A stretch of 64,000 nucleotides of DNA. Origin: Eutypella sp. D-1 (lineage: Eukaryota; Ascomycota; Sordariomycetes; Xylariales; Diatrypaceae). Shown piece after piece: positions 36,467 to 48,491 of the stretch (position 1 is its first letter; every line of letters begins with the position of its first letter). The position numbers and the translations under genes are program-made. Under the pieces are notes generated by a model. It was not told the origin of the DNA. It saw only the letters and a program-made list of their open reading frames with translations, and made no database searches. The DNA is taken from contig JAJTTP010000012.1 of the NCBI GenBank assembly GCA_023313575.1, positions 186,001 through 250,000 of the forward strand, given 5' to 3'.

Positions 36467-36484
36467 GGGGGGGGGGGGGGGGGG
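36467..36484. repeat. 18-base G homopolymer
   Basis: Uninterrupted G run. Exact length is likely to be uncertain in any assembly. Confidence 0.9.
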
Positions 36485-37240
36485 TATATAGGTTGGCACT
36501 ACCCCGTATAGCCATCTATCATCAGCGGGAACAGGGCATGGCTATTAGTGTATCGTGTAAACTATCCCATTCTCCAGATCTAGCCCCTAACGCTATGTTA
36601 AGCATGCCACCTTTATCATTGCGTACGGTTTGAGTTAGGAATCGAAGTCGAGCTTCACTAAATACCCAGGTAGTTATCAGAGGAGCAATGGCGACCCAAG
36701 TGATGGGAAGAGTACGCTTACGTTTACTGTAGCATAGTAGTGTCGGGTATCTGCACCCAGGTACCTGACGCCTGTCCTTGGACCTCCTCTACGCGAAGGG
36801 GCTCTGGGGTGACTTCGAGGGTGCGGCAGGAGGTTGCGGACGCGGGGGAGAAACGATACCGAAACGGAAAGATCCAAAGTTCAAGGGATTTCGGTACAGA
36901 GACCAAAAGCATAGGAGGGAGAAGAATGGATAATCGTGTTTTACTCATACCACTCAATAGGAGAGCAGACGAGATAATGAATCATAGGCTCAACAACCTA
37001 GCACGCAACACGGAAGCGGATTGCACCCGGTATACAACACCACCACAACAGACACCCTATCTGCTCTGAAGCAATCCATTCCCACGCCAACGCGGTGCTA
37101 AGCCGCATGGCACGAAGCGAGTGCGCCTCTCTATGCCACCCTCTTTCATCTGAATACAGACGGCCCCTGTGTATGTACCTATCTGTGGTGGGCTTTTGCG
37201 TTCATGGTAACTCACTACTACTACTCCAAACGGGACCCGA

Positions 37241-37280
<40 letters not shown>

Positions 37281-37286
37281 CGTGTG
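37241..37286. repeat. (GT)n microsatellite
   Basis: About fifteen uninterrupted GT units flanked by imperfect tgcgtg units, in a non-coding region. Confidence 0.95.
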
Positions 37287-38700
37287 GGCGAGGGAGATAG
37301 AGAGAAAACTGGTCGTCATATCGTCTGAAAGTTCGCGAAGCTTTCGCCATAGTTCTAGTTTACTATTTAGATAAACTTCAAATTCGTGCGCGCCACGGAG
37401 CGGATGCTAACGACTGTCAGTGTAGGTAGATCCCGGTTATCGGAATAACTCCCGAATTCAGGGGACGCGCGGGGGTGGGGCGTGAAGGGGGTTGTGAGAA
37501 ACCATTATAGAGGTGCGTTATCCGCTCATCACTTAATACAAACAACAAGCACGAACACAAGAGCTCATTTTTCATCAGTCTTGGATTTTTGGCCCTGACA
37601 CCACCTTCACTTCACCCCTTTCGTCTCTTCTACTTCTACTACTACATGAAATCTCGTAGGTAGTGACACTATTCGACAGACGGACGGACCGACCGACCGA
37701 ACCAGCTCCTCCCAGTCAGCATCACCAACCAACCGACCAACTAACCATTCAACCAACCAGCCCAGTCTAATCAGGTCGTCGTTTTCGTCCTTCCATTCCA
37801 CATCAACCCCCCCAACCCCTATCCACGTATCCATGTCGCGTCACATGCGCACATACGCGTCCATGTTCTAAAACTCTTCGTGACTTTAAAAACCGCGTCG
37901 ACCTCAAATGCCTAGTAGCATTAGAATATCGACGACATGCGTATTTGGGATGTGGAGTTCCCCTCTCCCCTCCAAAGTCTGGTTCAGTCTGTATCCACTT
38001 TGCCCCCTGGTTCGACATCATGCTAAAAAAGAAGGTGCAGTGTCATTTTCAAGAACAGGTGAGGGGGCCCATGGTGGCGCATATGACCCCGTTCCTGGAT
38101 GGGTTCCCCTTCTAATGAGGTAGAAGTATAGAGGTCTAGTATGACGTCCTGCGGTTCCGGGATGCAAATTCCAGACGAAATGCGAATGAAAGAAAAAGAA
38201 AAAAAAGGAAGAAATCAATAAAAAGGGAAGCTTGGTTAGCCGAAGCTTCTTGTCGAAATATGCTCCGGGTGTCGCCTGTGTAACTCCGTCCTAGATTGCG
38301 AGAATTTGACAACGCGATTTAGAAAGTACGACCCTTAAAAGGGGTCGAACGATGTACAAAGGGAAATTGATATGGATTTAGCTGGTGTTGCACGGTCTTC
38401 TGAGCGTGACACCAAATGTAAAGACCGAAGTAGATGTTCCAAGGTGAAGGTTAAGGCCGGCATCAAAAAAAGGGATGGATCAAGGCATCAAGTTGACTGT
38501 GCCTTGTCTGCATCTTCGTATTAATCCGGGGGTTGGTCATATCGACCAGCAAAAATCATAATATGCGCCAGTGATGTGGTGTGTGGACCCCCACGTATAT
38601 CGGTGTGTTGTAATGGAGGGGGGTTGAGAAAGCCGGGAGGTTGGTGTTAAGCCCAGCCACATTCGGGAAACTCCCGAGAATGGGTAAACCCTGAGTCCTA

Positions 38701-39729
38701 TCAACAAGATTGATATAACAAGAGGGGCTCGCCGACATTTTCGATCTCAGGTATTGTGCACTTCAGATCGAACGCCTTCGACAAAACAATCTTGAAAATC
38801 TGGACAGAGCGTTAGCATACGCTCCTTGGATCAGAAGCTTAAGCTCCTTAATTGGGGGACGACCTTTTGGACGTTGATACTATGGCTGGTGCTGCTGAAT
38901 ATCAGAGCAGCCCGCATTGCCTTAGCGAATCGCCGAGCCTATTCTATGTCAGTCCCTCGGCTCAAGCACCGGTTGTCTCTTTCCACCTTACCTGATTCGA
39001 GATCTCTTCTTGATCCTCGCGAGGGAAGTTGACAAAATGGTCGTACTTGGTGCCGACCAGAATTGGAATGGCGGTCTTGTTGAATCCTCGCCCCTGACGG
39101 TACCATTCTTTGATGCTGTTCAGGGTACTCTTTCGCGTCAGATCGAACATGAAGAGTATGGCGACGGCGTCGTTGCAGACTAAAGGCAGCATGTTGACGA
39201 ACTCGCGCTGGCCACCCAAATCCCAAATGCTGAAGGTGATCTCGGTGTTTCGTATACTGATGGTCTTCTCCATGAAGTTGACACCCAGCGTCTGGATATA
39301 ATCCTCATCCCAGCTGCCCTCGACATATTTGACCATCAGGGATGTTTTGCCGATCTGTGCATCTCCCACCATACCGACCTTGATCACAACATGGTTACGA
39401 CCATTACTCTGCTCCGTGGCGCCATTGCTTCCGCGAGAGGCGGGATCACCAAATCCCGGGGGTCTGTCTCCTGTGCCAGACAAGCCTGAAGGGGGTCGTG
39501 ATAATGATTGCGGCTGCTGGGAGATTGGAGGGGTGTCGTACGGGGCATTCGGTTCGATGTCATCGGGAGATTGCATGCCAGTATCCATGATCTGATCGAA
39601 GGACTGGGAGTGTTGGTGATGAGCGCCATTACCATGGGTAGGTTGAACGATAGGGGAACCTTCGATGCCGCCCATAGTGTCGTCCATGATGTCAGCAGGC
39701 GGCGCTGCGGGATGAAGATCTTGTTCCAT
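38701..39729 (-). CDS. septation GTPase Tem1/Spg1
   Basis: Ras-superfamily GTPase that triggers the septation-initiation or mitotic-exit network at spindle pole bodies. Exons 39729-38992, 38938-38864 and 38799-38701 give 303 residues. Residues 1-113 are a Pro/Gln/Ser-rich extension seen in mould orthologues. The GTPase domain then shows the P-loop GDAQIGKTS (122-130), switch region [24 protein letters not shown] (G3) and GTKYD (G4). The C-terminal part, [20 protein letters not shown], is subfamily-specific and spans the second splice junction. There is no CAAX box, as expected for Spg1. Intron 2 (64 nt) uses an unusual GTCGTC donor but has a normal GCTAAC branch site and CCAG acceptor. Confidence 0.93.
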
Positions 39730-42357
39730 GTTTTTGTCTTGACAAGGATGGTACTGTCGGGTCAGGGACCCCGCTAGTATTAGATAGGGGCAAGGAGAAT
39801 TGGCGTTAGGAATCGGCAGTAAGAATCGGAGTCTGAGAGGAGTCGACGATAGTGGTGGCGGTAATCGTGGTAGTCGTGGTGATTATAGGACCCGAGATGA
39901 ATGAACGATGATGGGATCCGTAAATATAAATAAACGGTCGACGGTCAGTCGAGCCGGTGGGACGGCTTCATTAAGTCAGCCGCCGGGAGGGGGTAGCTGG
40001 TATTTGTCTAACGAATTAAGCGTCAATAAAGAATGGAATGTTCGGGGCTGAACCAAGTGATTCACCAAAACTGGTGAGCCTCAAGATGATGTCTGTGGTA
40101 GGTGTGTGTAAAGCCTTGAATGGCTTCGGTTTGGCCAAGTACGGAGGGACTACGGGGGGGGACGGAGGACGGAGGTGGATGATGGGCGATATCACACGCC
40201 AAGACAGGTAGGTGGGCTTTATCGATAAAGGCTGTATGTAATGAATGGACCTCAGGAGGCAGCCTGAGCAGCTGTAGTGGGGTAATCTAGGTACGGAGTT
40301 ATGTACCTAGATACTTGTAGTGGAGACAGCCCTGGAGGTACGCATGAAATAGGGCTGGATGCTTCAAGGTTCCAAGGTTGTTGTTTCGTTTCGAGGAATG
40401 TGGTGAAGGGAGGATCCGGGAAACTTAAAATAGATATATGTATCCAAGAAAGAAGGAGAGAAGATGGTCTCAAAAGATGCAGATAAATGAGATGACTTGT
40501 GAATCACTTATTGTATCGAGGATTTCGTACGTCCGTCCGTACTTGGTCGCGTATGCATACACTTACTTACCTGGAGATGCTAGTTGTAGGTACACTGGGC
40601 TGACTGGTAGGTACCTGTGGATGTTGATAGGTGATAACCCCACCCTAGTGAAGAAGCCAGCCAATCACTGCTGGCGTATCTTGGTAAGGGAAGGACCTGG
40701 GTACGGCGGCAAGGCGGCTTGACGGGTACAACGGGGACTTGGATTTAGCGGCAGAGTCCTACCTAGGAGTATCCAGAGTTGTCCGAAGTTGTCTAGCGAT
40801 TAACTAATAATTGACTGCGGCGATGACGATGCCTTGCATAGGTAGACCCGTTGTTGTTGATCGTTGGTGAATGTGGGAAGCAGAAGTTGGAAATTCTTCC
40901 TATGATAAGTTCCAAGTTTCAAGATAGGTAGGAGTGAATTGTAAACAGTTATTGTGCGTACTATTAGTTGGGGGTCTGTGGCACAACACAACCAGTCGGG
41001 TGAATCTGGTGTTTGCTACCTAGAAACCCGGAAACCTGGAGCTCTGATTATCGATGGGATTAACGAATAAGCTGCCAAGAATGAGGGGCTGAATCGGAGT
41101 GCCGGACTGTTGCCGGACAAGCCCGCTGCCAGTTTATGTAACGTACGCGACGCGCCGCCAGGCAAGGATGAAGGCAATAGAAAGGGTTTGGCCAGGTGTA
41201 ATCAGCGGCGCCTTTTCTTTTCTTTTCTCGATTACACCCGTAGATTGTTTGACTGGGAATTAGTAGCTGATTTCAGGAGAGAGAGTTAATAACTGTTCGG
41301 AGTCTATGTGATCTATGTCGGTGTCGGGCAGGGTCGTCACACAGTGTTGGGCATGAACATAATAAGGCATTAGAATTAATCAGGAAGCCATGGATGTTGA
41401 TAAGGTGATGGAGGGGAATCTTCTACATATAGTTACCCGAGGTTGTAGGAAATAAGCAGGGCCAGCAGTAACGTCCTGGGCCGTTTGAGAAGCATCATCG
41501 ACCAATTATCATGCAAACTTTGGTTTGGGCAACTACGTGCATTATTACTGGTAGAAGGTGCAACCTCAACGATGTTCTGGATCCACGCCTTGGAAACAGT
41601 CGTGATCATACCTAATCTAATCTACGTAGGTACATAGGGTAGACTCGGTAGTATGAAGGTTACCTAGGTACTTTAGGTGACAATTATGGCCGGCAAGGTA
41701 TGGAGTACAGGTGTAAGCTTTTATTCGTAGCATTACACTTCCCATTCTTACTAGGTAGGTAGCCATTAATCGTCCTCGGTATTGTGTCCATATAGGTTGT
41801 CATGTTGTGTGTTTTTGTTTTCGTCAAATGCATCGGTTGTTTGGACAGTACCTACCTGGTAGGTATGTATGTAAGCAAGGGCGCTAATCCTTTTCAGTGA
41901 TCCAATTCCTATCATGCTGTTATTCCATTCGTCCCCTTAGCGCCCACAGACCTCATATGTCGGATTATCAAGAGTCTATCGTTAACATGGCCGAAGAGGA
42001 GGAAGACAACTTTCTCAAATCTGAGCAGGTCAAATATCGTTGACATGAGCCACGATGTAACTACGTTTCGATTGAGGAATAGTCCGAAAACAGTATCATT
42101 TTTCATAAAGAAGTATTCATATAGCTGCATACTGATTCATTTCCTAGATCATGAAGAAAAGAAGTAAAGTCCAAATGTGGTTTCACATCAAGGCTGCGCA
42201 AATGACACATCTTCATGCGCCTTCCCCCGCTACCTACCTGGTACCCCCTCGCCCCTCTTCTGCCCCTAAATCTCCAATCTCAATCTAACCCCCCCTCCCC
42301 CTCCCCCCCCCCATGTTACCTTATCGGTAAGGAAGTATCTGGATAACCAACCCCAAC
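39730..42357. other. Tem1 upstream region and P450 3' flank
   Basis: 2.6 kb with no supported gene. It carries the densest set of TACCTAGGTA / GGTAGGTAC-like short palindromic repeats in the window (about 40285-40315, 40590-40620, 41620-41675, 41752-41762, 41850-41870 and 42230-42245). C-rich runs occur near 42290-42312. ORFs are short. Confidence 0.6.
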
Positions 42358-44228
42358 TTACGTCTCCTTCCGGGCCCGGGCCCTCACGATGGCCGTGAAG
42401 TTCTTGGGCTTGACGAACCAGCGGTTCGCGCAGGACCACTCGGCATCCTTCGGCGCGAGATCCCCCGCCAGCTCGAAGTCGAAGTCGCGCACCAGCATGG
42501 GGATCAGCTTCGAGATCTCCAGCATCGACACGTGCCTGCCGATGCAGGTACGGGAACCGAGACCGAACTGTATCATTGTCAGTGGGTGGAGGATGCTAGG
42601 TTTTTTTTTCTTCTTTGAAAAGGGGAGGAGGGTGATCGGATGGTGGTAAATGCGGAGGCGGGCCGCGTTGTTAGGTAAGGCTTGGGGGGGGGGGTTGGAA
42701 CTGACCGGCATCCAGTGCCTGTTCATGAAGGCGATCTTATCGGAATCCTCATCCATCCACCTCTCCGGCCGGAACTCGTTCGCGTCTTCGCCAAAGATGT
42801 TCTTGTTTCGATGCTCGACCCATGTGTTGACGCCAACGGTGGTCTAAATCAATGATGTTAGTATCATAGTAATGGATTTGTCCGCGAGACTTGTTTGTCT
42901 TTTGGAAGATAACAGCCGAGTGCGGATGGTGGTGTTGGTTATTGGGAACTTACGCCCTCGGGGAAGAACTGCCCGGCAATCGTGGCGCCGCCGGCGGGCA
43001 CGACGCGCTCCAGAGGCAAGCCCGTGGCGGGGTGCATGCGCAGGGACTCCTTGATGACTGCCTGCAGATACGGCATCTCCTGGCTCTGCTTGAAGCTGAC
43101 GAACTGCCCGATCTTGCCCTGCCGCTGGTACTCGTCGACCTCCTCCCGGAGCCGCTGGTAGCAGTGCGGGTACTTCAGCAGGTAGTACAGGATAGCAGAC
43201 AGGGAGATGGCGGTCGTGTCGGAGCCGGCCATCATGTTGTTGTTGCAGCCGTGGAAGATGTGGTAGTTGGTGAATGTCTCGGCGTCATGCGCGTGCCTCT
43301 CCAGGAACTTGGTCAGGAAGTCCTTGGCTACCCCGGGGGCTACGCCCTTCTCGGCGTCGACGGCCTGGGGCTTTCCCTGGGTCTTCTTGGCGATCAGGTC
43401 TTGCGTGAACTTCTGGATGTAGGGAATGCCCCTGGGTTCCTTGCCACTCTGAATCATCATGCTCTGGAGTCTGCTGTAGTACGGGTGCAAGTACGCGTAT
43501 ACGCCCATCACCGACGAGTACCACAGAAACTCCTCCAAGGCATTGATGATGCCCGCGATATCCTGGCCGCGGTCCAGAAACCCGAACCGCTCCGAGTAGG
43601 TGATACACCCGATCACGTCGAAGGCGTAGCACTGCATCCAGTGGCCCATGTTGGCCTGAAGGCCGGTCTTTGAGAGCTCCGCCAGCCGCTGGCTATACAC
43701 ATCGGCGCACTGGTCGACGTAAGGCTCGTACTCCACGAGGGACGACATGCTATATGCGTTCGTGTACTGCTTGCGCTGATACGCGTGGTGCTTCTTGTTC
43801 CGGTCCTCGAATAGGTTCCACTGGCCAGGCTGGTTAAAGGTGGAATACCATTCCGACTTTGCAAACTCGCTTCCGTGGCCGTATATGACTTTAGTGGCAT
43901 TTTGATCGTCGAAGCTGTAGCGATTGGGACCGTAACGAACGATTGGACCTGAAACAGAAGAGAATTTAAGAGTTAACCACTTAAGTTATCACTAAGGGCA
44001 GTCAGCAACGGATGTGAACAAACCATATTTCTTGTGAAGCTCCCGATTCACTTTCTCGAAACATCCGTCTTGTACCTGTTTAAGATACCACAGGTCTGTG
44101 AAGCGGGCAATGAAGGGCCCCGGAACGGATCTCAGGGGGGATGTAAAGTATCGGTAGATGTGGAGCAGCAGCTGGACGCCCACGACGCAGCCCGCGAAGG
44201 CGATAGCCAGTTGTGATGGCGTGAGCAT
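42358..44228 (-). CDS. cytochrome P450, pisatin demethylase-like
   Basis: Membrane-bound haem mono-oxygenase; exons 44228-44024, 43948-42954, 42843-42706 and 42567-42358 give 515 residues. The N-terminal anchor covers about residues 4-25 (PSQLAIAFAGCVVGVQLLL), followed by the proline hinge SVPGPFIARF. GPIVRYGPNRYSFDD is typical of the pisatin demethylase/benzoate hydroxylase-like fungal clans. The I-helix AGSDTTA, K-helix ExxR in KESLR, FRPERW (425-429) and haem loop FGLGSRTCIGR with Cys454 are all intact. All three introns restore the phase. An upstream GTG would extend the frame by nine codons and was not used. No partner biosynthetic genes lie nearby, so detoxification or isolated tailoring is as likely as a pathway role; substrate unknown. 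Confidence 0.92.
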
Positions 44229-47221
44229 GTTTTCTTTTTGATCAATGAGAACCACCTTGTATATTCTTAGGATCGGTATAGGCTGAGAAAGGCAAAGAAA
44301 GATTCAAAACATGCTGGAAGGGCAAGGCAGGATTCACGTAATATGTATAGATTCTCACTATCTGTATACTCGTACCTATTTGCTCTACGGTATATCGGGT
44401 TTGTTCTCGGGATTAAATGATAGACATATCCTGCACGTCGATCCGGGATCGGGTAACAGCCGGGAGTCCCCAGCTCGATGCATGGTAGTCAACCCCTTTC
44501 GAAATGCAAGAAGACGGCACAAGAATCCGGACACCACCTATCATTAGGTGGCAAGGGTGGCCGCCCTACTGTCCGAATTCTCGTGTCCGCCGCCTGAAAG
44601 TGGGAATATGGATACAAAAACTTCTGTGAGTACTATTCACACACAGACCTGCGTGCAAAATGAACCACTAGCTGAACAGCTTTTCCGGGTGTCGTATTTC
44701 CTTCTCCATAGCCTCGTGACTCCCATCTCCCCCCCCCCCCCCCAAGAAGTCCAGGCTCGTTCCTGACACTAGACAGCTAGTTCTTGGTTCTCCTGCCAAA
44801 CGTCTACGGGGAAACTGTCTGGACAGGGCCTCTTTCAGGCTTCCTCCCTCTTCTCCCCTAATGCCTGAGACTAAGATTTGGGTTTCAGCGCTGGCCCATA
44901 GACGGCGGTAGAAGCGCGCGAGAGTCCGAGACCCCGGCACGTCACTTCCCCGTCCTGACCCTCGTCGTTCCGTCGCCGACCCGCCGCGTAGCCGCAGGCA
45001 CTAGCTGCTACCCCGTGAAGGACGGAAATGACGTAGACCGGCTCCGATGTGGATCCTCGGTCCTTCTCACGCAGAGTTTTTTGACGCTTGATAAAATGGA
45101 TACATACTGGATACCACCACATGCTGGGCTGTGGGTGCTAACTGTCGGTAATTATGCAGATACTTCCCCCAGGCATATCTGTGGATCGATACTATACAGA
45201 GGCGCCTCCCCAAAACCCCAGCTGGTGCCGGGTAGTGCGTAGACGGTACCAGTATATTTCAGTTTCATCGGTACGGATATACGGCGGAGGTCGGCGTCAA
45301 CAGCTTTCCGACTCTAGGCAACTTCTATATGTAGAATGCCGCCTGAAAAAAGAGGGTATCGGAGGAGACGCACGCGGTATATTCGACACTATACGAAGTA
45401 GTACGAGGCCAAAACTATTTGTTTCCGTGGCTACGTCCTACGTTATAGCACTATTGATCCAGAAACTTTCCAAAACAGGATATTAGCCCACACCGAGACT
45501 TCGCCTGTGGTGTGGGGAGTGGAGAGGAGACTTCTCATACCATCCCGCTTTTCTCTCGAATTCTCTCAACGATTGTTTTTGTCAGCATAAGTTATCAGAT
45601 GCTCAGATATGTACTACGTCTTCTTCATGCTTTGTGAGGAAAAAATTCCGCCAGTGACTACACCCCATTATTAGCTGCAGTTTTCAACGGGCCGACATGT
45701 TGTCATCGAGAGTTATTCCCAGCATTAGCCGTTAGCACCACTCATGTCACGTTGCCAAGGAGTTAACTACCGTTGCCGCTGTCTGGGGCTGGTGGGGATT
45801 TCATTGTTCAATGCCGGAAACGCAGTTTCAGTCCTTGCTTGAATTTCATGTTATTGCAATTTATAAGCTGTTGCAATTTATATGCCAAGCATTCCAATAT
45901 ATGGTCGGCCTCGTGAATCGCCGTTGTCCGCTCCTGTGCCCCAACATTGCTACCTACGCCAAAGGGGGTTTAACATAGGTAGTTTAACTCCACAGCCTAA
46001 CTTGATCCCCATCCCCTTCCCCTTTTTGTTGCATCAACAGATGTCTATATAGGACCAAAGCACATGATCTCCTAGCGTCGTAACATATTTTTGTGAGGTC
46101 CACGGGTGTGAGAGGCACTCCATTTATAATCATCTTCGTCTTGCTGTCTCTATGTAATTGGTTCCAAATGATATGTCACCTTCCTACACAAATATTTCAG
46201 AAAGACTTAGGATCATTTTCTGTAGTAAGGCTCATACCATGTTATACGTTTGGGGGGGGGGGAGTCACACCAGATACGTCACTGAATCAACAGGTAACGT
46301 AGATAGAACAAGGGACTTTCTATAGCAGTCCTACGGATGTGACTATACCGACGTGCCTGCCCAGGTAGGTATTAAAACGGCTGGACGGGCCAGTCTCGAC
46401 CGACCATATATATGAATATTATGCGACGCCTGAAATTCTCGTCCTCCAAAGCATGAATCCCATGAACCCGAGAGATCACCGAGCACCAGCCCTTACCAGG
46501 AGTTTATGTTATCTACACCAGCCACACGATGCATTTATTAGCCACTCGGTGAGCCACCTGGCCACGAGAGCTTATCAACATGAAGGCCAGGGAAGGCCAG
46601 AAAAGTCCCATTATGGGTGCGGGGCATTATTGTGGCTTCTCTCATTGGCTGGCTTGTAATTGTAGCCCGCATCGGAGCGACTCTGGGGAAGTATTACCTA
46701 AAAATACAGTGTTCATTCGATCTAGCTACCGTATAACAATTCGCCCATTACTAGAGGTTCGCGGGTATTCGTCGAGATATCGGCATGGACACACAGTGTC
46801 CGCGGCGGGTTTTCTTGCTCCTGCCTTTGAATGCCCTACGCTCCACCGGGAACGACAATTGGGCCAATCCGAACTGAAGGTCCGCATTAATGATTGAGCT
46901 ATCGGAACTTTATCGCCTTACTAGCTATCACTATCAGCCCACGCTTTCCTCCCAGTAACGGGGAAGAGGAAACGGAGGCCGAAAGCTTCAACCGAACTGG
47001 AGCAGTTTATAGCTTTCCCTACAGCTTTATAGCTTCACTTATTACAACACCACTTACACACACTGCCCGGTTGTCCGTTTGTCGCATGCGCCGCGCCACC
47101 ACGTAACATTCGCCAGATTTTCTATTTCTGATTTTTCCGTCTTCCTCGACAATTGCGACGCCCACGACGACAACTTAAAAAAAAACAGCCATCACTACAT
47201 TCTCTTCCCCTCCCCTTCACA
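44229..47221. other. P450 upstream region to GCSH leader
   Basis: 3 kb with no supported gene. A C run near 44729-44743 and a G run near 46251-46261 are the only simple repeats. From about 46950 the text becomes a pyrimidine/CAAC leader for the H-protein gene. Short frames in between have no recognisable features. Confidence 0.55.
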
Positions 47222-47905
47222 ATGGCCTCAATCGCGCGGTGCTTGCGGGCGACTCGTCCTTCAGCTTTCTCCAGACTGGTCCAGACGCCCTGCGTGCGTG
47301 CTAAGTGGCAGGCTCCCGCTGCCGCCAGGGCATTCTCTGCTTCGGCGATAAGTAAGGCTTTTCCCCCTGTTGCCCTCCCCCTCCCACTTCATGTGATTGG
47401 TACTTGGGGCTCTCCCCGATATCGCATCCAAGTTATACATCCCGTACCCAACCTCATCCTACACTCAGTCAAGGGAGACAATGACGACTGACCATTCAAC
47501 TCCAAAAAAGGAGAGGTCAGGAAATATACCAAGGACCACGAGTGGATTGACCTAAGCGCCGACGGCAAGACGGGCGTGATCGGGCTCAGCCAGTACGCCG
47601 CGGAGGAGCTGGGCGACGTGGTGTACGTGGAGCTTCCGGAAGAAGGCCGGGAAGTCGGGAAGGGCGACGCCATCGGCGCCGTGGAGAGTGTCAAGAGTGC
47701 CGCCGATATCAACGCCCCCATCAGCTGCAAGATCACCCACGTTAACCGGCTGCTCGAGGAGAAGCCGGGCACCATCAACCAGGTCCCCGAGGATGACTCG
47801 CACGGCGGCGGCTGGATCGCCAAGGTCGAGGTCGCCGACGTTGCCGCCGAGGAGATCAACGAGCTCATGGACGCCGAAACCTACAAGGGCTACACCAGCC
47901 TCTGA
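47222..47905 (+). CDS. glycine cleavage system H protein, mitochondrial
   Basis: Lipoyl-carrier protein of the mitochondrial glycine decarboxylase complex, shuttling the aminomethyl intermediate between P, T and L proteins. Exons 47222-47351 and 47511-47905 give 174 residues. Residues 1 to about 43 are a targeting peptide (MASIARCLRATRPSAFSRLV). The mature part has KYTKDHEW, YAAEELGDVVYVELPEEG, and the lipoylation site AVESVKSAADINAP with Lys105. The 159-nt intron uses a gtaagg donor, and its acceptor was chosen as the only one giving phase-correct REVRKYTKDHEW; the exact acceptor is the least certain point. Tail-to-tail with hydroxymethylbilane synthase, 586 bp apart. Confidence 0.93.
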
Positions 47906-48491
47906 GCACTAGGAGTTGCAAGGACCTCGGCGGCCCCTACCCGGTGAGGAAACCAGTTTAGAGACGGACGTCCTGCGCATGCCGGGTGAGGGCGGCAATG
48001 ACTATGGGCTTGGGGGCAACAGCGTGGAGAAAGTAGGAAAAGGGAGAAAAAAGAAATAAAAATAAAAAGGTTATATAGAGCCGGATGTAAAGTTATGAGC
48101 GCGGATCGAACCCTGAGGCTATTCAACAGCTAGGGACACCGGACGGATGCGGGAGAGAGAGAAAGAGAGACGGGCTCAACCTTGTATCATAAGTGAGGGC
48201 AGAAGAAGCAAAGCATGTTGTGTGGGTATTGTGTTAAATACAGATTCCGAAATGCTTCGCAAGAAGTGTCGCATGACCTTGTAAATACAAACACAGATGC
48301 ACTACCTGCTCCCAGCCGCTAGCCAGTTCTATATCGCAAGCAACTATGTATGTAATGCAATTGCTTTTCTCGTCCCATGCCTAAAGCCTATACGCACCAT
48401 CCTGGTCCTTGGAATGCACCAGCCAATCCTGCCAACCACTACTGTGGCGATAATAACTGGTTGCGGGTTTGTCCATCCAACTCCACCAGAT
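47906..48491. other. convergent spacer, GCSH / HMBS
   Basis: About 590 bp between converging stop codons. An A-rich tract (48040-48070) is a plausible poly(A) region. No gene is visible. Confidence 0.55.

Larger units (their letters stand above)
32156..38700. other. gene-poor region, 6.5 kb
   Basis: No supported gene. Contents seen: AT-rich text with acgtacatat-type repeats (33235-33300); a run of 18 G (36467-36484); a (GT)n microsatellite (37241-37286); and a CAAC/CCAACC-rich, leader-like stretch (37660-37870). The last is followed by short ATG-initiated frames that stop quickly. No ORF exceeds 150 codons. Old repeats or non-coding transcripts are possible. Confidence 0.5.

Noticed and set aside
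42891..43673. 260-codon plus ORF opposite the P450
   Set aside because: Antisense shadow; the P450 motifs are on the minus strand.
31109..44228. Possible secondary-metabolite cluster (SMP-30-like gene plus P450)
   Set aside because: The two genes are about 10 kb apart with a septation GTPase between them and no synthase, transporter or regulator nearby.
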